A stretch of DNA of 8,953 nucleotides from Acidimicrobiaceae bacterium (GCA_025463965.1 JAODBN010000245.1:1-8953), one strand, 5' to 3'. Positions 1-6,836 are shown, counted from the first letter of the stretch. A program made the numbers and translations. The notes: generated by a model from the sequence alone, not told the origin.

Positions 1-797
1 CAGAGCGCGAAGAGGGTCTCGAAGGGTGACTTCTCGGCCGGCGCCTCGGGCAGGAACCCGGCATAGCCGGAGCGCTCCAGCTCGTCCGCGAGCTCCGGGC
101 CGCCCGAGGCGACGATCGTCCCCCGAACGAGCACGTGGACCTTGTCGGGCACCAGCACATCGAGGAGGCGCCGGTAGTGGGTGATCGCCAGGACACCGAG
201 GGCCGCGGTCCCCGCTTGCGGCCGCACCGCTTGCACGATTCGGGTCGCCACCTCACGAAGCGCGTCGACGTCGAGCCCTGAGTCCAGCTCGTCGAGGACC
301 GCGATGCGCGGTGCCAGCACGGCCAGTTGGAGCGTCTCGATGCGCTTTTTCTCGCCGCCGGACGCGTCCACGTTGAGGGCGCGCTCGACGAGCTCCGGGC
401 GCAGTCCGATCGAGACCGCCTCGGAGGCGAGGCGGGCGGCGAGGACGACCGGCTCGGTCTCTCTCTCGCGTCCGATCGCCCGCAGCGCCTCGGTGAGCAC
501 CGCGGAGACCGGAACACCGGGCACCTCCACGGGGTCCTGCGGCGCAAGGAACAGGCCGGCTGCGGCGCGCTCCCAAGTCGGCAGACCGAGCAGCTCGATC
601 CCGTCCAAGCGCACCGACCCGCCGAGCACCTCATAGGCGGGATGCCCCATCAGCACATGGCTAAGGGTGCTCTTTCCCGCGCCGTTCGGGCCCATTACCG
701 CGTGAACCTCGCCACTTGAGACGACGAGGTCGACGCCGCGCAGGATCTCGTTGCCGGCGATCGACGCCCGCAGACCCTCGATTACGAGCTCGCTCAC
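1..797 (-). CDS. sufC: SufC, Fe-S cluster assembly ATPase (partial, 3' end outside window)
   Basis: SufC is the cytosolic ABC-type ATPase of the SufBC2D scaffold that builds Fe-S clusters. 265 codons are visible with no stop, so the protein is nearly full length for the family (about 250-265 aa) and probably ends just past the window edge. Seen in the translation: Walker A GPNGAGKST (residues 36-44), Q-loop in LAPQDP (Q87), ABC signature SGGEKKR (146-152), Walker B with catalytic Glu in VLDELDSGLD (E170), and H-loop in ITHYRR (H207). SGGEKKR and DSGLD-DAL are hallmarks of SufC rather than transporter ATPases. The GTG start is the only reasonable one: it gives the SELVIEGL N-terminus expected for SufC. 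It lies 76 bp after the Rieske gene and has only a weak, distant GGGGA upstream. A short open frame ends in an overlapping GTGA at this start. Confidence 0.95.
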   Translation of the reverse strand, partial: MSELVIEGLRASIAGNEILRGVDLVVSSGEVHAVMGPNGAGKSTLSHVLMGHPAYEVLGGSVRLDGIELLGLPTWERAAAGLFLAPQDPVEVPGVPVSAVLTEALRAIGRERETEPVVLAARLASEAVSIGLRPELVERALNVDASGGEKKRIETLQLAVLAPRIAVLDELDSGLDVDALREVATRIVQAVRPQAGTAALGVLAITHYRRLLDVLVPDKVHVLVRGTIVASGGPELADELERSGYAGFLPEAPAEKSPFETLFAL

Positions 798-873
798 CGT
801 GACACCGTCCCCACCAAAACTCCGTCTCCCATGGCGAACGATCCTCGGACCGTTCGGCTCTCGTGTTCGGGCC

Positions 874-1206
874 TCACGGCAGCACGACCATGACGTCGTC
901 GCCCTCGACCTCGACCGGGTAGACCGCGACCGGCCGCGTCGCCGGCAGGTTTTGCGGCGTCCCGTCGATCAAGGAGAAGAGGCTGCCGTGCGCCCAGCAC
1001 TCGATCTCGCAGGTTTCCGGGTCGACCTGGCCTTCGGCGAGGGAGTAGTCCTCGTGAGAGCACACGTCGTCCACCGCACGGAAGCCCTCTTCGCAGTGGG
1101 CGAGACAGATGTCGCGCCCTTCGACGGTGAAAGCACGGGCCTCGCCCACCGCCAGCTCCTCGGTACGACAAAGACGCACGCGCTGGCCGCTCACCGATGC
1201 GCTCAT
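874..1206 (-). CDS. Rieske [2Fe-2S] ferredoxin of the SUF operon
   Basis: A 110-aa single-domain Rieske protein, similar in size to the ferredoxin components of non-haem iron oxygenases. The 2Fe-2S ligands are clear: C49-X-H51 (CSH) and C70-X2-H73 (CWAH), separated by 18 residues. The following GSLFSLIDG loop and the C-terminal YPVEVEGDDV strand are also typical. The start ATG overlaps the sufD stop as ATGA, so translation is probably coupled to sufD. Rieske ferredoxins between sufD and sufC are known in actinobacterial SUF operons such as those of Streptomyces. The role there is not settled; electron supply during cluster assembly is a reasonable inference. No signal peptide or membrane segment is seen, so it should be cytosolic. 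Two further cysteines (C34, C38) and C66 lie outside the ligand set. Confidence 0.9.
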   Translation of the reverse strand: MSASVSGQRVRLCRTEELAVGEARAFTVEGRDICLAHCEEGFRAVDDVCSHEDYSLAEGQVDPETCEIECWAHGSLFSLIDGTPQNLPATRPVAVYPVEVEGDDVMVVLP

Positions 1207-2507
1207 CGTCCGCCCGCCACCGGGATCAGTCGCTCGGCCACCTCAGCGCGCAGGTGGGCGGCCACGCCGGGATGCGGTGATCGGGCGAGCAGATCCTCGA
1301 AGAAGCCGAGCAGGATCAGCCGCTCGGCGATCGGGCCGGGGACGCCGCGGGACTCGACGTAGAAGCGCTGATCGAGGTCGATCGGGCCGACCGCCGAGGC
1401 GTGGCTGCAGCGCACGTCGTTCTCCTCGATGTCGAGGTTCGGCACCGAATACGCCCGAGCACCCTCGGAGAGGACGAGGTTGCGGTTCGTCTGTGAAGCG
1501 TCCGCCTTCTTGGCACCAGGGTGCATGTGGATGAGCCCGGTGTAGACCGACTGGGCCGTGCCGGCGACGGCGCCCTTGAAGATGAGCTCGCTTCGCGTGC
1601 GGGGGGCGATGTGCTCCTGGTAGGTCCGGAACTCCTCCACCTGTCCCCCGTCGCCGAGATAGACGGCGAGCAGCTGGCTCTCGGCGCCCTCGCCCACAAG
1701 CTCGGTCCGGCTCCAGTGGCGGGCGTACTCCCCGCCGAGAGCCGCCTGGTACGAGCGCAGAACGGCCGAGCGGCCGACCGCGCTCGCTTGGTAGCCGAGC
1801 TGCCAGGCCGCCGCACCGAGCTCCTGCAGACCGAGATGGGTCGCGTGCGCTCCGTCTCCGATCGATAGCTCGGTGACCGGCACCACGAGCAGCTCCTCGT
1901 CGTCCGAGCACCACAGCTCGATGACGGTCGCTTCTGCCGCCTCGCCGAGGCGGACGAGGGCGCGGGGAAAGAGCGCACGTCCCGCCGACGCCGCGCCCGC
2001 CGCGTGCACGATGACGATCGGCTCGGGGACCCGGACGCCGGCTGGCACCTCGAGTTCGATCCCGTCGAGGAGGAAGGCTTCCGCGAGACGGGTGAAGGCA
2101 TCCGGCCGTCCCGCCAGGCGCTCGCCCAAGCCGACCGGCGTTACCGGGGAGTCAGAGATGCGGGTGAGGCGAACCCCAGCCGAAGCGAGCGCCGGATCCA
2201 GCTCGAGGACGCTCACCACACCGTCCTGGCTGACCGCCAAGCCGCTTCGCGACCCCACGGTCTCGATCAACGCCTTCGCCCGTGAGGGAAGGCCGCCCGA
2301 AGCCGGCGAAGCCGACGGCGGGGCGAAACGCGAGAGGTCCAGCTCGCCGATCCTGCTGTAGCGCCAGTCCTCCTCCGCTCCCGTCGGCAGCTCGCCGGCC
2401 GTGAAGGTCTCAAGGGCCTCTCGGCGCCGCTCGACCAGCCACTGCGGGCCGGGGAGACTCGCCAGCGCGTCGGCGTCGAAGCGGTGCGTGAGCGCGACCG
2501 GGGTCAC
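1203..2507 (-). CDS. sufD: SufD, Fe-S cluster assembly scaffold subunit
   Basis: A 434-aa SufD, the partner of SufB in the cytosolic SufBC2D complex. The N-terminus has the helical part with the EEDWRYSRI motif (45-53). The beta-helix core follows, and the conserved C-terminal block includes YTGLIHMHPGAKKADASQTN (322-341), SVPNLDIEENDVRCSHA (354-370) and GPIDLDQRFY (374-383). C367 and H369 sit in the CSH motif that matches the SufD histidine important for cluster formation in E. coli (H360). Length is normal for the family. The start is GTG, overlapping the stop of the upstream four-cysteine gene as GTGA. The stop overlaps the Rieske ATG as ATGA. The gene is therefore locked between both neighbours and should share their transcript. 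Confidence 0.94.
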   Translation of the reverse strand: MTPVALTHRFDADALASLPGPQWLVERRREALETFTAGELPTGAEEDWRYSRIGELDLSRFAPPSASPASGGLPSRAKALIETVGSRSGLAVSQDGVVSVLELDPALASAGVRLTRISDSPVTPVGLGERLAGRPDAFTRLAEAFLLDGIELEVPAGVRVPEPIVIVHAAGAASAGRALFPRALVRLGEAAEATVIELWCSDDEELLVVPVTELSIGDGAHATHLGLQELGAAAWQLGYQASAVGRSAVLRSYQAALGGEYARHWSRTELVGEGAESQLLAVYLGDGGQVEEFRTYQEHIAPRTRSELIFKGAVAGTAQSVYTGLIHMHPGAKKADASQTNRNLVLSEGARAYSVPNLDIEENDVRCSHASAVGPIDLDQRFYVESRGVPGPIAERLILLGFFEDLLARSPHPGVAAHLRAEVAERLIPVAGGR

Positions 2508-2914
2508 CGGCGACCGCCGAAGCCGGCGTCGTCTTCTCCGCCGCGACCCGGGCCGGGCGTTCCACGCCGGCGCATGCGGCGAAGCGCGCGACGCCAGCTC
2601 GGGCCCTCGGCGAGGCGGCGCTCCTCGGCCACCTCGGCGCTGATCTCTGGTCCTGCCGCGTTCACAATGTCCTCCGCCTCGTCGAGCAGATGGGCGACCT
2701 CACCGGCCGGCTCGATGGGCTCGTCCTCGATCGCGGGCTCCACCAGGCTGCCGTGGATCCATCCGACGTCTGCCGAGCGACGCTCGTAGCGCGCGCAGTC
2801 GTCCGGGCAGCGCCACGGCGCCTCCGGGGCGAGATCGAGCACGCAAAAGCGCGCCGTCTCTCCGGACGCGTACGTCCGCGATTGAAAATGCTTGCACTCC
2901 TCGCGCATCGGCAC
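2504..2914 (-). CDS. Four-cysteine protein of unknown function inside the SUF operon
   Basis: A 136-aa protein that I cannot assign to a named family. Counting from the GTG start at 2914, the N-terminal third has cysteines C7, C24, C36 and C40 (C-X16-C-X11-C-X3-C) in the motifs EECKHF, RFCVLDLAPEAPWRCP and DDCARYERR. This looks like a small metal-binding or redox module. The middle is acidic and helical (about 60-105), and the tail is strongly basic (SWRRALRRMRRRG). I chose the GTG because a perfect AGGAGG lies 9 nt upstream; the in-frame ATG at 2908 would be 15 nt away. The frame stays open far upstream inside sufB, but that part has no protein-like content. The gene lies 59 bp after sufB, and its stop overlaps the sufD GTG. 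Position and coupling suggest a role in SUF assembly such as metal delivery, but this is inference. Confidence 0.82.
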   Translation of the reverse strand: MPMREECKHFQSRTYASGETARFCVLDLAPEAPWRCPDDCARYERRSADVGWIHGSLVEPAIEDEPIEPAGEVAHLLDEAEDIVNAAGPEISAEVAEERRLAEGPSWRRALRRMRRRGTPGPGRGGEDDAGFGGRR

Positions 2915-2923
2915 GGCTCGGCG

Positions 2924-2929
2924 CCTCCT
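2924..2929 (-). promoter_or_regulatory. Strong Shine-Dalgarno of the four-cysteine gene
   Basis: AGGAGG on the minus strand, 9 nt before the GTG at 2914 and 15 nt before the ATG at 2908. It is the best ribosome binding site in the SUF operon and decides the start of this gene. It lies in the 59-bp gap after sufB, so this gene and the genes coupled to it can be translated independently of sufB. Confidence 0.7.
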
Positions 2930-2973
2930 GCTCACTCCGCCTCGCTGGGCCGCCAGGACCGGCGGCCAGGAAC

Positions 2974-4374
2974 TCAACCGACCGAGCCCTCCATCTGCAG
3001 CTCGATCAGCCGGCTCCACTCGACGGCATACTCCATCGGCAGGGTCCGGGTGATCGGCTCGATGAAGCCGTTCACCACCATGCTGGTGGCCTGGGCCTCG
3101 GAGAGACCCCGGCTCATCAGGTAGAAGAGCTGGTCGTCGCCGACCTTGGAGACCGTCGCCTCGTGGCCGATCTGGGCGTCGCGCTCGGCGACCTCCATGT
3201 AGGGCTTGGTCTCCGACACCGACTCCTCGTCGAGGATCAGGGCGTCGCAGCGGACGAAGGACTTCGCGTGGTGCGCACCGGGATCGACGTGCACCTTGCC
3301 CCGGTAGGTCGTGATCCCGCCGTCCTTCGAGATCGACTTGGAAACGATGGTCGAGGTGGTCTCGGGGGCGCAGTGGAACATCTTCGCTCCGGTGTCCTGG
3401 ACCTGGCCCTTGCCGGCGTAGGCGACGGAGAGGACCTCGCCGGAGGCCTTCGGGCCCATCAGGTACACCGAGGGGTACTTCATCGTCAGGCGTGAGCCGA
3501 TGTTGCCGTCGATCCACTCGACGTGGGCCTCGGCATCTGCCCTGGCCCGCTTGGTGACCAGGTTGTAGACGTTCGAGGACCAGTTCTGGATCGTGGTGTA
3601 GGTGATCCGGCTGCTCGGCAGAGCGACGAGCTCCACGACCGCGGAGTGAAGCGAGTCGGTCGAGTAGACCGGCGCCGAGCATCCCTCCACGTAGTGCACC
3701 TGGGCACCCTCGTCGGCGATGATCAACGTCCGCTCGAACTGGCCCATGTTCTCCGCATTGATGCGGAAGTAGGCCTGCAGCGGCATGTCGACCTTGACAC
3801 CCGGCGGGACGTAGATGAACGAGCCACCGGACCACACCGCGGAGTTCAGCGCGGCGAACTTGTTGTCCCCCGGCGGGATGATCTTGCCGAAGTAGCGCCG
3901 GACTAGGTCCGGGTGCTCGCGCAGTGCCGTGTCCATGTCGGTGAACAGGACGCCCTGGGCCTCCAGGTCCTCCCGGTTGCGGTGGTAGACGACCTCGGAC
4001 TCGTACTGCGCGGTGACCCCGGCCAGGTACTTCTTCTCGGCCTCGGGGATGCCGAGCTTGTCGTAGGTGTTCTTCACCGACTCCGGGAGCTGGTCCCAGG
4101 CGTCGACCTGCTTGTCGGTCGGCTTGATGTAATAGAAGATGTCGTTGAAGTCCAGGTCAGGCATCTTCGTGGCGAACCACGGCGCCATCGGCTTGGAGAG
4201 GAAGCGCTTCAGCGAGCTCAACCGGAAGTCGAGCATCCACTTCGGCTCGCCCTTCATTCCGGACATCTCCCGGACAATCTCCTCAGAGAGGCCCTTCCGG
4301 GGCTTGAAGACGTAGTCCTCGACGTCGCTCCAGCCGAGGGTGTACTTCCCGAGATCCAGGTCTGTCGTGCTCAT
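2974..4374 (-). CDS. sufB: SufB, Fe-S cluster assembly scaffold subunit
   Basis: A 466-aa SufB, the subunit on which new Fe-S clusters form, acting with SufC and SufD in the cytosol. Typical blocks are present: FKPRKGLSEEIVREMSGMKG, SAVWSGGSFIYVPPGVKVDM (178-197), VEGCSAP (C232, equivalent to the E. coli sulfur-accepting C254), the VRCDAL block (C376, equivalent to C405), GHEATVSKVGDDQLFY (E405, equivalent to E434) and the terminal EGSVG. The frame extends 35 residues upstream to 4479. I start at 4374 because STTDLDLGKYTLGWSD is the usual SufB beginning and the likely promoter -10 element lies within the extension. The Shine-Dalgarno is modest (GGAG or AAGGG). This is the first gene of the operon. 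The closest neighbour upstream is the divergent SIS gene, not sufR. Confidence 0.96.
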   Translation of the reverse strand: MSTTDLDLGKYTLGWSDVEDYVFKPRKGLSEEIVREMSGMKGEPKWMLDFRLSSLKRFLSKPMAPWFATKMPDLDFNDIFYYIKPTDKQVDAWDQLPESVKNTYDKLGIPEAEKKYLAGVTAQYESEVVYHRNREDLEAQGVLFTDMDTALREHPDLVRRYFGKIIPPGDNKFAALNSAVWSGGSFIYVPPGVKVDMPLQAYFRINAENMGQFERTLIIADEGAQVHYVEGCSAPVYSTDSLHSAVVELVALPSSRITYTTIQNWSSNVYNLVTKRARADAEAHVEWIDGNIGSRLTMKYPSVYLMGPKASGEVLSVAYAGKGQVQDTGAKMFHCAPETTSTIVSKSISKDGGITTYRGKVHVDPGAHHAKSFVRCDALILDEESVSETKPYMEVAERDAQIGHEATVSKVGDDQLFYLMSRGLSEAQATSMVVNGFIEPITRTLPMEYAVEWSRLIELQMEGSVG

Positions 4375-4407
4375 CGGCCCTTCGGCTCCATCCAGAGTGG
4401 TCCAATC

Positions 4408-4441
4408 CCGCCGCGGGTGGCGGCTCGGCGCTGAGAGCGCC
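4408..4441 (-). promoter_or_regulatory. Tandem hairpins in the sufB 5' leader
   Basis: Two adjacent inverted repeats would form in the sufB mRNA leader. The first is GGCGCT-CTC-AGCGCC (4427-4441), a perfect 6-bp stem with a 3-nt loop. The second is CCGCC-ACCCGC-GGCGG (4408-4423), a 5-bp stem with a 6-nt loop. No U-tract follows, so they are not ordinary terminators. Such GC-rich stems arise readily by chance in this base composition. Confidence 0.35.
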
Positions 4442-4462
4442 CGGGGGATTTCTCCTACCTGC

Positions 4463-4468
4463 ATAGTA
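4463..4468 (-). promoter_or_regulatory. Probable -10 element of the sufB promoter
   Basis: TACTAT on the minus strand matches TANNNT and is one of the few AT-rich spots in this region. A transcript would begin near 4455-4457 and leave a leader of about 80 nt before the sufB ATG. No good -35 hexamer is seen about 17 bp upstream. This position argues against the in-frame upstream starts at 4464 and 4479. Confidence 0.4.
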
Positions 4469-4638
4469 ACAACCCCCACCAGCAGCCTCGCGACCAGCAG
4501 GCCCGAACCCGTGGCACCTGCGGAGGTGGGGCCGCTGCCTCATCTGGGCCCTTCGGGGAGGGATGGTGTGGTTTGCTGAAGGGACGGCCCTGGACCTCAG
4601 GGTAAGGAGTGTGCAAGCCAAGGGTGTCGGGAGGTCAG

Positions 4639-5235
4639 ATGTCGTTCTCCGAGCAATTCGTCACCGAGTCGGTGGAAGTGCTCACCGCGGTCGACCCGAC
4701 CTCGATCGAGCGCTGCGCTCAGGGCCTGGCGGCGGTGCGGGAGCGCGGTGGTCGGCTCTTCCTGCTCGGCGTCGGGGGCTCGGCTGGCCACGCCTCACAC
4801 GCCGTGAACGACTTCCGAAAGATCTGCGGGTTCGAGGCCTACGCGCCCACCGACAACGTCTCGGAGCTCACCGCACGGGCCAACGACGAGGGGTGGGAGA
4901 CCACCTTCATCGAGTGGCTGAAGGGCTCTCGCCTAGGGGCAGAGGACGGCGTCCTCGTGTTCTCGGTCGGGGGAGGCAACCTCGAGAAGAACGTGTCGGC
5001 CAACATCGTGCGTGCCCTCGAGCTCGCCCAGGAGCGGGGCGCCTCCATCTTCGGCATCGTCGGGCGCGACGGGGGCTTCACGGCCAAGGTGGCCGAGGCG
5101 TGCGTCGTGCTGCCGCCGCTGTACCCGGACCACGTGACCCCCCATACCGAGGGCCTGGCTGCGGTCGTCTGGCACCTTCTCGTCTCCCATCCTGCGCTCG
5201 CCAGGACGGCGACAAAATGGGAGTCCACGCGCTGA
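4639..5235 (+). CDS. SIS-domain sugar-phosphate isomerase, GmhA-like
   Basis: A 198-aa single SIS-domain protein. SIS domains bind phosphosugars, and the closest named group is D-sedoheptulose-7-phosphate isomerase (GmhA), which starts heptose biosynthesis. Seen: LFLLGVGGSAGHASHAVNDF (40-59), containing the phosphosugar loop, TDNVSELTARANDEGWE (71-87), VFSVGGGN (107-114), and the C-terminal helix TPHTEGLAAVVWHLLVSHPA (167-186). Length matches GmhA. The ATG is chosen because GGGAGG lies just upstream. The in-frame GTG at 4609 is directly abutted by its AAGGAG and is less likely. It diverges from sufB and converges with the RodZ-tail gene, leaving a 16-bp gap, so it is probably monocistronic. 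No other heptose-pathway gene is present, so the exact substrate is uncertain. Confidence 0.85.
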   Translation: MSFSEQFVTESVEVLTAVDPTSIERCAQGLAAVRERGGRLFLLGVGGSAGHASHAVNDFRKICGFEAYAPTDNVSELTARANDEGWETTFIEWLKGSRLGAEDGVLVFSVGGGNLEKNVSANIVRALELAQERGASIFGIVGRDGGFTAKVAEACVVLPPLYPDHVTPHTEGLAAVVWHLLVSHPALARTATKWESTR

Positions 5236-5251
5236 GCGGGGACCCGCGGAG

Positions 5252-6760
5252 CTAGGCCGCTGAGGCCTGGGCGCCGGCGGTGAGCGCGATGTCGTAGGCC
5301 TGGACGTAGCTGGCGGGAAGAGCGAGCTTCTGGCCGCTCACCGCAACTTGCACCTCGCTCGGGGCCCCGATGCGGACCACCACCGAGCCACTCGCCTGAT
5401 AGGTGTAGGTGGAGCCGGGAGTAAGCGTCCCCATCCACAGCCACGGTCCGTTCTGGCGCTGCTGCACTCCGACCCAGCAACTGCTGGTCCCGGTGACGGT
5501 GAACTTGACGCTGTAGCTGGAGCCGGGCGCCTGATAGGTGACGAGGCTCGGCGACTGCGAGGTCGGCTGGAGACCCGAGGCCGTCGACTTGGGTCCCGTC
5601 GACGGCTTGGCGGAGCCTGCGTGGTGGCGTGCGCTCGTCGAGCCCTTGTTGGCCCCAGATCCCGAAGCGCTCGTCGAGCCTGAACCCGATGAGGTGGCGG
5701 CCGCTGTTGGTGGTGTGGTGGTGGTGCCGGCCGGGGTCTGGTGGCCCGAGGCGAGCTCGTAGCCCCCGACAGCAAGCGCCGCGATCACCACAGCGGCAGC
5801 GGCACCGGTGGCCGCCCGCCGAAACACGTTGTCGCCATGCGGGCTCAGGTGGCGTAGCTCTCTCGCTCGTCGACTACCGGGGTCGATCGGCTCAGCGGCG
5901 TCGTCGAAGAGGATGGGGTGCTCGTCGGGCTCCACCGGCGCGGACCACGAGACCTCCAACGGCGGAGGGACCGGCGCAGGGGGCGCATCGGAGCTGTCCG
6001 GAACCTCGGGAACGACCAACCCGGCGCCGGAAGGCTCGTCGGAGGCCGAATCTGCGGGCACTCGCGCCGCGCTGCCCCGAGGGCGCCCGCGTCGCGCAGC
6101 GGATCCGGGCACGGGGGCGATCGCAACGGTTGGCTCGTCGGCCGCGGGCTCCTCCCGCGCAAGCGCCTGGGCGGGGACGGCACGGGTCACCGCGTCGTCC
6201 GGAAGCTCGCGGGGAAGTGCGAGCGTCGCCTCCTGGTCCTGGAAAGCCGCTGCCCGGGTGGCACCGCGACCGGAGCGGGCCCGGGAGACCAACCGGCGAA
6301 GCGACTCGGCGGGAGCCGCAGCCTCAGGCTCCCCGGGCGCAACCTGCTCGTCCTCGCTCCGGCTCGGGGACACGGGTGGTCTCGGTGGCCCGGGCCGGGG
6401 CCCGCTCTGAACCGGCTGTGGCACCTTCGGGCTCGACGGTGCCTCACTCGGACGCGCGCCCGGAGGAACGGGAGGCGTGAGCCTCACTCGAGCAGGCGCT
6501 ACCGGAGGCAGGGAGCCCACCGCGGGACGGAAGCGGTCCGCCGGCTCGCTCGGACGGACATGAGCCCTCGCCGCTTCGTCAGCGGACGGCAGGCGCATTG
6601 CGGGCCCCTGCTCCGAGCGCTTGGAGACATCCCCCAGCACAGTGAGGCTCCGCCCATAACTACGCACCGAGCGGCGCTCGGCGCGGCTCGACGCACGGCG
6701 GGCCCAGCTCGCCAGTGCCACCAGGGCGATAAAGGCGATGACGACGACGAGCGCTATCAC
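5252..6760 (-). CDS. Large proline-rich membrane protein with RodZ/DUF4115-like C-terminal domain
   Basis: A 502-aa protein in four parts. Residues 1-19 form a hydrophobic segment followed by an RRASSRAERR basic stretch. Residues 50-300 are a long Pro/Ala/acidic region that looks disordered. Residues 316-335 form a second hydrophobic segment. Residues 340-405 are a Thr/Ser/Gly/Pro linker, followed by a beta-rich domain (about 410-480) with CWVGVQQRQNGPWLWMGTL, GSTYTYQASGSVVVRIGAP and VQVAVSGQ. That pattern resembles the C-terminal domain of RodZ (DUF4115), which is extracytoplasmic. The usual RodZ N-terminal helix-turn-helix is absent. The GTG start is the only one available, since an in-frame stop lies 13 codons upstream; its ribosome site is poor. 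The gene lies 76 bp after the epimerase-like gene. A cell-envelope role is inferred. Confidence 0.8.
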   Translation of the reverse strand: MIALVVVIAFIALVALASWARRASSRAERRSVRSYGRSLTVLGDVSKRSEQGPAMRLPSADEAARAHVRPSEPADRFRPAVGSLPPVAPARVRLTPPVPPGARPSEAPSSPKVPQPVQSGPRPGPPRPPVSPSRSEDEQVAPGEPEAAAPAESLRRLVSRARSGRGATRAAAFQDQEATLALPRELPDDAVTRAVPAQALAREEPAADEPTVAIAPVPGSAARRGRPRGSAARVPADSASDEPSGAGLVVPEVPDSSDAPPAPVPPPLEVSWSAPVEPDEHPILFDDAAEPIDPGSRRARELRHLSPHGDNVFRRAATGAAAAVVIAALAVGGYELASGHQTPAGTTTTPPTAAATSSGSGSTSASGSGANKGSTSARHHAGSAKPSTGPKSTASGLQPTSQSPSLVTYQAPGSSYSVKFTVTGTSSCWVGVQQRQNGPWLWMGTLTPGSTYTYQASGSVVVRIGAPSEVQVAVSGQKLALPASYVQAYDIALTAGAQASAA

Positions 6761-6836
6761 CGCGGGTCCACAACTGCCTCGCCACTCACCATCTCATTCA
6801 ACCGCGTCTGGCGTGCGCCTTGGGCGCGAGGCCCCG

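Larger units (their letters stand above)
4375..4638. other. Divergent intergenic region between sufB and the SIS gene
   Basis: A 264-bp region without a convincing gene. It holds a probable sufB promoter (TACTAT at 4463-4468, minus strand), two hairpins in the sufB leader (4408-4423 and 4427-4441) and an imperfect direct repeat. On the minus strand the copies read CCGAAGGGCC followed by GATGAG near 4369-4386 and by CAGATGAG near 4541-4557. I found no clear -10 box for the plus-strand gene and no recognisable SufR, IscR or Fur operator. Confidence 0.6.

Noticed and set aside
1316..2101. 261-codon minus-strand open frame inside sufD
   Set aside because: It is a shifted-frame shadow of sufD with Ser/Arg-rich composition and no conserved feature.
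2915..3835. Long minus-strand open frame continuous with the four-cysteine gene, overlapping sufB
   Set aside because: It lies in another frame of sufB, gives an Arg/Gly/Pro-rich translation, and has no ribosome site; the real gene begins at the AGGAGG near 2924. Open frames of this size are common by chance at this GC content.
4375..4479. 35-residue N-terminal extension of SufB
   Set aside because: It is in frame and open, but not like SufB N-termini, and the probable -10 box lies within it.
4283..4621. Minus-strand open frame spanning the sufB leader and the start of sufB
   Set aside because: It includes the duplicated AAGGG...ATG segment, but the translation is low-complexity and overlaps sufB out of frame; it is better read as a leader region.
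5254..5268. AGGCC/GGCCT inverted repeat at the convergent gene ends
   Set aside because: Only a 5-bp stem, lying within the end of the RodZ-tail gene and with no U-tract; too weak to call a bidirectional terminator.
6071..6094. AT-hook-like RGRPRG in the RodZ-tail protein as DNA-binding evidence
   Set aside because: It lies in a low-complexity Arg/Pro/Ala region where such a match can arise by chance; noted but not used to assign function.
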